This document shows positions 59,709-64,000 of a stretch of 64,000 nucleotides of DNA, one piece after another. The DNA lies in assembly GCF_028609805.1 (NCBI RefSeq), contig NZ_CP063189.1, forward strand, positions 930,001-994,000, in the 5' to 3' direction. A program made the translations under genes and the position numbers. Numbering within the stretch: position 1 is the stretch's first letter; every line of letters starts with the position of its first letter. This DNA comes from Corynebacterium massiliense DSM 45435 (GTDB taxonomy: Bacteria > Actinomycetota > Actinomycetes > Mycobacteriales > Mycobacteriaceae). The notes beneath the pieces were generated by a model. It was given only the letters and a program-made list of their open reading frames with translations, was not told where the DNA came from and made no database searches.

Positions 59709-60758
59709 ATGAAACTGGCGGTGATTGGTGGGGACGGCATTGGCCCCGAGGTGACCGAGCAGGCCATCAAGGTGCTTCGCGCGGTGCGTGACGATGTCGA
59801 CCTCACCCACTTCGACCTGGGCGCCGAGCGCTACCTGCGCACGGGCGACATCCTGTCCGACGCGGAACGGGAGAAGCTGGCCCAGCACGATGCGATCCTG
59901 CTCGGCGCCGTGGGCGCGCCCGGCAAGGTCCCGCCCGGGGTTCTAGAGCGCGGTCTGCTACTGGAGCTGCGTTTCCAGTTCGACCACCACGTCAACCTGC
60001 GCCCGGCGGTCCTGCACCGCGGGGCGGACTCGCCGTTGAAGGCGCCGGGGGCGGTCGATTTCGTCGTCGTGCGCGAAGGCACCGAGGGGCTTTACTGCGG
60101 CAATGGCGGGAGCCTGCGGCGCGGAACCGGGCACGAGGTGGCAAGCGAGGTCTCCCAGAACACCCGGTTCGGCGTGGAGCGCGTCGTCCGCGACGCCTTC
60201 ACCCGCGCCCAGGCGCGGCGCGGTGAGCTCACCTGGGTGCACAAGACGAATGTGTTGACCCACGCGGGCTCGCTGTGGGAGCGCACCGTCGCGGAAGTGG
60301 GGGAGGAGTTCCCCGACGTCACCGTGGACTACTTACACATCGACGCGGCGACCATGAGGTTGGTCGAGGAACCGGCGCGTTTCGATGTCATCGTCACCGA
60401 CAATCTTTTCGGCGACATCCTCACCGATCTCGCGGCGTCTGTCACCGGCGGGATCGGGCTGGCTGCCTCGGCGAATATCGATACCTCGCGCACCTATCCC
60501 TCCATGTTTGAACCGGTGCACGGCTCCGCGCCGGACATCGCGGGCACAGGCAGTGCCGACCCCCGCGCCGCCATCCTGTCGGTGGCGCTGCTGCTCGATC
60601 ATGTCGGGGACGCGGCATCGGCACGCGCCGTCCGCGCTGCCGTGGCGCAGGACGTCGAGGGCCAACGTGGGGCGCCTGCCGCGGATACGACCGTGGCAAT
60701 CGGCGACCGCATCGCCGAGCGCGCAGCGGCCGGTGTCCGGGACTCTACGGAGAAATAA
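59709..60758 (+). CDS. leuB: 3-isopropylmalate dehydrogenase
   Basis: LeuB oxidatively decarboxylates 3-isopropylmalate in leucine synthesis. The 349-aa protein has GGDGIGPEV, the substrate loop with LLLELR, the tyrosine segment REGTEGLY, the lysine in WVHKTNVL, and the metal aspartates in [12 protein letters not shown]. It begins at ATG 59709 after GAGAAGGTG. It lies 99 nt after serA, in the order seen in C. glutamicum from memory. Confidence 0.94.
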   Translation: MKLAVIGGDGIGPEVTEQAIKVLRAVRDDVDLTHFDLGAERYLRTGDILSDAEREKLAQHDAILLGAVGAPGKVPPGVLERGLLLELRFQFDHHVNLRPAVLHRGADSPLKAPGAVDFVVVREGTEGLYCGNGGSLRRGTGHEVASEVSQNTRFGVERVVRDAFTRAQARRGELTWVHKTNVLTHAGSLWERTVAEVGEEFPDVTVDYLHIDAATMRLVEEPARFDVIVTDNLFGDILTDLAASVTGGIGLAASANIDTSRTYPSMFEPVHGSAPDIAGTGSADPRAAILSVALLLDHVGDAASARAVRAAVAQDVEGQRGAPAADTTVAIGDRIAERAAAGVRDSTEK

Positions 60759-60826
60759 TCGGCACACCCACACACACTTGTTCCGACAGGCGGGTAGAGA
60801 CCACCAGTAGCTACCGGTCCGGGCGG

Positions 60827-60832
60827 TAGCAT
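60827..60832 (+). promoter_or_regulatory. Leaderless -10 box (TAGCAT) of the second CWB2-like lipoprotein
   Basis: TAGCAT ends 7 nt before the ATG at 60840, which is therefore preferred to the ATG at 60831. Confidence 0.6.
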
Positions 60833-60839
60833 GACAAGA

Positions 60840-62408
60840 ATGAATCCGCAGAAATCTCGTATGTTCCGCCCAGTTGCTACCACCCTGGTGGGAGTCGTTG
60901 CCGCCGGGGCGCTGGTTGCCTGCAACGCCACCGATGATGGCGGTAATGGTAACGGCAGCGGCGGCAGTGGGGTTTCTGCGGCGGCCAAGAAGTCCTTCGA
61001 CCGCGGCGTGGCGAAGCAGGACATCGACAAGCCGGAGCTGGTCTCCCAGGCCGACCCGGCCGGCACTGCCGCCGCCGAGCGGTTCTACTCGGAGGCGGAT
61101 TCGGTGGTCGTGGCCGGGCCGGACCCGGTGGCGCACCAGACTGCTGCGCTGCAGGCGGTGAAGGATGGCGTGCCGCTGTTTATCGCCGGCGAGTCCGGCG
61201 AAGGAACGGACGACAAGGACATCGCCGAGCAGATCGACCGCCTCGGTGCCAAGAAGGTCAAGGTCTTTGGTGAGGTCAAGGACGAGGCGTTGGGCAAGGC
61301 AAAGCGCGACGACCAGAAGATCCCGGACGACGCCGCGGTCGACAAGAAGAACCCGTTCAAGGACTTGGACGCAGTGGCCGAGGGGGAGACGCCGAACGAT
61401 AACGCCACGCACGTGTTGGCCACGCCCAAGGCCGGGCTGGCCGCCATCGCCACCGCCCGAGCGGCGGGCGCCGACACCGAGGTGCTGACCGTGGGTGATC
61501 CGCGCGCCACGAGCCACTCCATGAAGGCTGTCGCCGAGGGCAACACCCTCGCCATGGGGCCGGAGTTCGGCTCGGATGACGACTTCGCGGAACGGTTGGA
61601 GCTGGCACAAAATGGCGAGCTGCCCGGTGGCGGCGGGCTGGTCTTCCCCGGCCGGCGCATGGTGGCGCTTTACGGCCACCCGTCCGGGCCGGACCTGGGC
61701 GCGCTGGGCGAGCAGTCGCCGGAAGAATCCGTCGACCGCCTCAAGGGGCTCATCGCGGATTACGAGAAGGACACCGACTGGCCGGTGATGCCGGCGTTCG
61801 AGATCATCGCCACGATCGCCTCCGGTGACCCGGGCCCCGACGGCGATTTCTCCAACGAGACGGATCCGAAGGAGCTCGAGCCGTATATCGACGCGGTGAC
61901 CGAGGCCGGCGGCTACGCCTACATCGACCTGCAGCCGGGGCGCGCCCGGCTTATCGATCAAGCCAAGCGCTATGAGGATCTGCTGCGCCGCCCGAACGTC
62001 GGCCTGGCCCTCGATCCGGAGTGGAAGATTGGGCCCGATGAGCAGCCGCTGGAAAACGTCGGCCACGTCGACGCCGAGGAGATCAACGAGGTCAGCGACT
62101 GGCTGTCGGGTCTGGTGCGGGAAGAAAAGGTGCCGCAGAAGGGCCTTATTATTCACCAGTTCCAGCTGCAGATGATCCGCAACCGCGAAAACGTCAACAC
62201 CGACCACCCGGAGCTTGCCTTCGTACTCCACGCCGACGGTCACGGCGACCCGGACACGAAGTTCGGCACGTGGGACGTGGTGCGCAAAGGCCTGTCGCCG
62301 GATTACTTCATGGCGTGGAAGAACTTCTTCGACGAAGACGAGCCGATGTTCACCCCGGAGCAGACCTACGGCATCGACCCGCGCCCGTGGTTCGTTTCCT
62401 ACCAGTAG
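60840..62408 (+). CDS. CWB2-like surface lipoprotein 2 with C-terminal barrel-like domain
   Basis: The 522-aa protein has a signal peptide and lipobox (LVAC, near residue 28), then a Gly/Asn/Ser linker. Two CWB2-like repeats follow (about 60-155 and 185-260, with VVVAGPDP and KKVKVFGEV as the clearest matches). The ~250-residue C-terminal part has alternating strands and helices (LYGHPSGPD, MPAFEII, GGYAYIDLQPG, LALDPEW, IHQFQL, VLHADGHG) and looks like a TIM-barrel with possible carboxylates. The first half is paralogous to lipoprotein 1. Function unknown. Confidence 0.82.
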   Translation: MNPQKSRMFRPVATTLVGVVAAGALVACNATDDGGNGNGSGGSGVSAAAKKSFDRGVAKQDIDKPELVSQADPAGTAAAERFYSEADSVVVAGPDPVAHQTAALQAVKDGVPLFIAGESGEGTDDKDIAEQIDRLGAKKVKVFGEVKDEALGKAKRDDQKIPDDAAVDKKNPFKDLDAVAEGETPNDNATHVLATPKAGLAAIATARAAGADTEVLTVGDPRATSHSMKAVAEGNTLAMGPEFGSDDDFAERLELAQNGELPGGGGLVFPGRRMVALYGHPSGPDLGALGEQSPEESVDRLKGLIADYEKDTDWPVMPAFEIIATIASGDPGPDGDFSNETDPKELEPYIDAVTEAGGYAYIDLQPGRARLIDQAKRYEDLLRRPNVGLALDPEWKIGPDEQPLENVGHVDAEEINEVSDWLSGLVREEKVPQKGLIIHQFQLQMIRNRENVNTDHPELAFVLHADGHGDPDTKFGTWDVVRKGLSPDYFMAWKNFFDEDEPMFTPEQTYGIDPRPWFVSYQ

Positions 62409-62449
62409 GGCACCGGATGCCGGTCGTCAGCTATTCAGGCGCCTCTCAG

Positions 62450-62455
62450 TATGAT
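62450..62455 (+). promoter_or_regulatory. Leaderless -10 box (TATGAT) of the FAH-family gene
   Basis: TATGAT ends 7 nt before the ATG at 62463, which marks it as the start rather than the ATG at 62451. Confidence 0.65.
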
Positions 62456-62462
62456 GGGCGTC

Positions 62463-63263
62463 ATGCGTTTAGCTCGTATTGCTCACACTGAAGGTATTTG
62501 TTTCGCCATCATCGAAAAAAGCGATGATGGCTCTTTGATTGCTAAGGAAATTTCCGGCACCCCGTTTACCCCGCCGGAGCCCACTGGCCGCGAGTGGCCG
62601 GTGGACGACGTGCGTCTGCTGTCGCCGTCGCTGCCCACCAAGGTGGTCGCCCTCGGGCGTAACTACGCGGACCACGTCGAGGAGGTCTTCAAGCAGAGTT
62701 CGGACTCGCTGCCGCCGACGTTCTTCCTCAAGCCGTCGTCTGCGGTCGTCGGTCCGGGCGCGGCCATTAAGATCCCCGACTTCGCCAAGAAGGTGGAGTT
62801 CGAAGGTGAGCTGGCCGTCATCATTAAGAAGGTCTCGAAGAACATCCGCGCGGAGAACTGGCGGGATCACGTACTGGGCTACACCATCTGCAACGACGTC
62901 TCCTCCCGCGAGCTGCAGCACTCGGACGGGCAGTGGACCCGCGGCAAGGGCATCGACACGTTCTGCCCGCTCGGGCCGTGGATCGAGACCGACCTGGACA
63001 CCGTGAACCTGGACGATCAGAAGATCAACGCCTACCTCACCCACGATGGGGAGCGGGAGCAAAAGCAGGACTCCAACACGAACCTGATGATCATCAAGAT
63101 GGGCGAGATCCTGGAGAAGATTTCGGCCTCGATGACGCTATTGCCTGGCGATGTCATCACCACCGGTTCGCCGGCCGGCACCGCCGAGATGGTTCCGGGG
63201 GATACGATCGAGATCGAGATTCCGGGCATCGGCACGCTCAGCAACCCGGTAGCGGAAGCCTAA
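62463..63263 (+). CDS. Fumarylacetoacetate hydrolase family protein (possible oxaloacetate decarboxylase)
   Basis: The 266-aa protein has the FAH fold: KVVALGRNYADHVEE, the metal-binding EFEGELAVII and GYTICNDVSSRE segments, and GDVITTGSPAGT. In C. glutamicum a homologue close to leuB was reported as an oxaloacetate decarboxylase (Odx), from memory. The substrate here is inferred, not shown. The gene is convergent with the isochorismate synthase. Confidence 0.88.
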   Translation: MRLARIAHTEGICFAIIEKSDDGSLIAKEISGTPFTPPEPTGREWPVDDVRLLSPSLPTKVVALGRNYADHVEEVFKQSSDSLPPTFFLKPSSAVVGPGAAIKIPDFAKKVEFEGELAVIIKKVSKNIRAENWRDHVLGYTICNDVSSRELQHSDGQWTRGKGIDTFCPLGPWIETDLDTVNLDDQKINAYLTHDGEREQKQDSNTNLMIIKMGEILEKISASMTLLPGDVITTGSPAGTAEMVPGDTIEIEIPGIGTLSNPVAEA

Positions 63264-63278
63264 CTCGCTGCTTCAGCT

Positions 63279-63317
63279 CCCGGGAAACCCGGAAAACCGG
63301 AACTCGGGAAATCCGGG
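63279..63317. repeat. CCGG(A/G)AA-rich convergent spacer
   Basis: The 57-bp gap between the two convergent genes contains several short CCGG/GGGAAA units that can pair with each other (for example CCCGG with CCGGG). There is no T-run, so a terminator role is only possible. Confidence 0.35.
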
Positions 63318-63320
63318 TGG

Positions 63321-64000
63321 CTAAAGCCCGAGCGAGGTGAGGATCGTCCGCAGCTTCGCGGTCGTTTCCTTCAGCTCGCCGTCGGGGTCAGAATCGGCGA
63401 CGATGCCGCCGCCCGCCCACGTGCGGGCGTGCCGCCAGTCGGCCGCGACTTCTGCGCAGCGGATTGCCACCATGTATTCACCGTCGCCGGAGCTGTCGCA
63501 CCAGCCCACCGCGCCGGCGTAGAACCCGCGGTCCGATTCCGCGGTCTGGATGAGCGCCTCGGCCGCCGCCGCGGGGGTGCCGCAGATGGCGGGGGTGGGG
63601 TGGACGTCCATCGCCAGTTCCAGGGCGGTGATGGAGGAATCCCGCAACGTGCCCGTGATAGGGGTGCCCAGGTGCCACATCTCAGTTGTCGAGGTCAGCT
63701 GCGGTGTGTCCGGGATGTCCAACTCCGCGCACAGGGGTGCGAGCACTCGGCGTAGGTGTTCTACGACGAAGCGGTGCTCGGACTGATCCTTTGCGGAACC
63801 GCGCAGGCTGTCGGCTGCGGCGTGGTCGGCGGTCGGATCGCTCGAGCGCGGCGCGGAGCCGGCGAGCGGGAACGCGGACACGGTGCGGCCCTCGCGTTTG
63901 ATGAGCACCTCCGGCGAGGAACCGACGAGGCTTGCGCCGTCGCGGCCGGCGGGGGAGAGGTCCGCCAAAAAGCCGTCGCGGTTGGCGGACTTATCGATGA
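63321..64000 (-). CDS. Isochorismate synthase, C-terminal part (5' end outside the window)
   Basis: The visible 226 or so residues are the end of a chorismate-binding enzyme, with GSSPEVLIKR, FPLAGSAPR, the EHRFVVEHLRRVL helix, HPTPAICGTP and FYAGAVGW segments typical of MenF/EntC isochorismate synthases. The frame is open to the window edge, so the start is outside. The product feeds menaquinone or a catecholate siderophore; the window cannot tell which. Confidence 0.92.
   Translation of the reverse strand, partial: IDKSANRDGFLADLSPAGRDGASLVGSSPEVLIKREGRTVSAFPLAGSAPRSSDPTADHAAADSLRGSAKDQSEHRFVVEHLRRVLAPLCAELDIPDTPQLTSTTEMWHLGTPITGTLRDSSITALELAMDVHPTPAICGTPAAAAEALIQTAESDRGFYAGAVGWCDSSGDGEYMVAIRCAEVAADWRHARTWAGGGIVADSDPDGELKETTAKLRTILTSLGL

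Noticed and set aside
60831..60839. Earlier ATG (60831) as the start of lipoprotein 2
   Set aside because: It falls inside the -10 box; the ATG at 60840 has the regular 7-nt spacing and gives a normal signal peptide.

Overview
The window is high-GC actinobacterial DNA and almost certainly comes from a Corynebacterium or a very close relative. The reasons are the gene content and order (prfA-prmC-tsaC-wecA-atp operon-nucS; glgB-glgE; etfBA-cysteine desulfurase-mnmA-ligA-gatCA-pfkA-gatB; serA-leuB-FAH protein), the NucS mismatch-repair nuclease, the GlgE pathway, a DtxR-type iron box, and the very frequent use of leaderless promoters. The species is not identified. Comparisons with C. glutamicum or M. 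tuberculosis are from memory and were not computed.

Region 1 (1-12.3 kb) is a housekeeping run on the plus strand. It holds the 3' end of rho, prfA, prmC (the methylase of PrfA), a threonylcarbamoyl-AMP synthase, wecA, a small membrane protein in the AtpI position and the whole F1Fo ATP synthase operon (atpBEFHAGDC), closed by a strong hairpin terminator. Region 2 (12.3-16.9 kb) holds a DUF2550 membrane protein, nucS with a zinc-ribbon partner, a thiamine-binding-like protein, a redox-inactive thioredoxin/TPR protein and a dicarboxylate symporter. Region 3 (16.8-24.1 kb) carries glgB and glgE on the minus strand (alpha-glucan from maltose-1-phosphate), then an ABC ATPase, a NUDIX protein and a THUMP-like methyltransferase.

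Region 4 (24.1-43.5 kb) contains etfBA, a cysteine desulfurase, a secreted GH25 muramidase, a frameshifted spermidine-synthase-like gene, mnmA, a STAND-type ATPase divergent from a MetE-like protein, a DnaQ-type exonuclease, a MerR/TipA regulator, ligA, an ACT protein, gatCA, an iron-regulated siderophore-interacting protein, pfkA and gatB. Cysteine desulfurase and MnmA cooperate in tRNA thiolation; GatCAB makes Gln-tRNA(Gln).

Region 5 (43.5-54.6 kb) looks more accessory: a divergent ku-ligD pair (bacterial NHEJ), a YkvI-family transporter with a long acidic tail, an aldo/keto reductase, a xi-class GST-like reductase, a DoxX protein with a long disordered N-terminus, a GT87 mannosyltransferase-like protein and a PH-domain protein. 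Region 6 (54.7-64 kb) is the most interesting: an intact but catalytically degenerate ketol-acid reductoisomerase paralogue, a DUF262 (GmrSD/BrxU-like) protein, two paralogous CWB2-like lipoproteins flanking a short SerA (no regulatory domain) and LeuB, a fumarylacetoacetate-hydrolase-family protein, and a partial isochorismate synthase running off the window.

A window-wide regularity is that at least 17 genes have a TAnnnT -10 box ending exactly 7 nt before the start codon. This implies leaderless mRNAs and resolves many otherwise ambiguous starts. No tRNA, rRNA, CRISPR array or insertion sequence was recognised.
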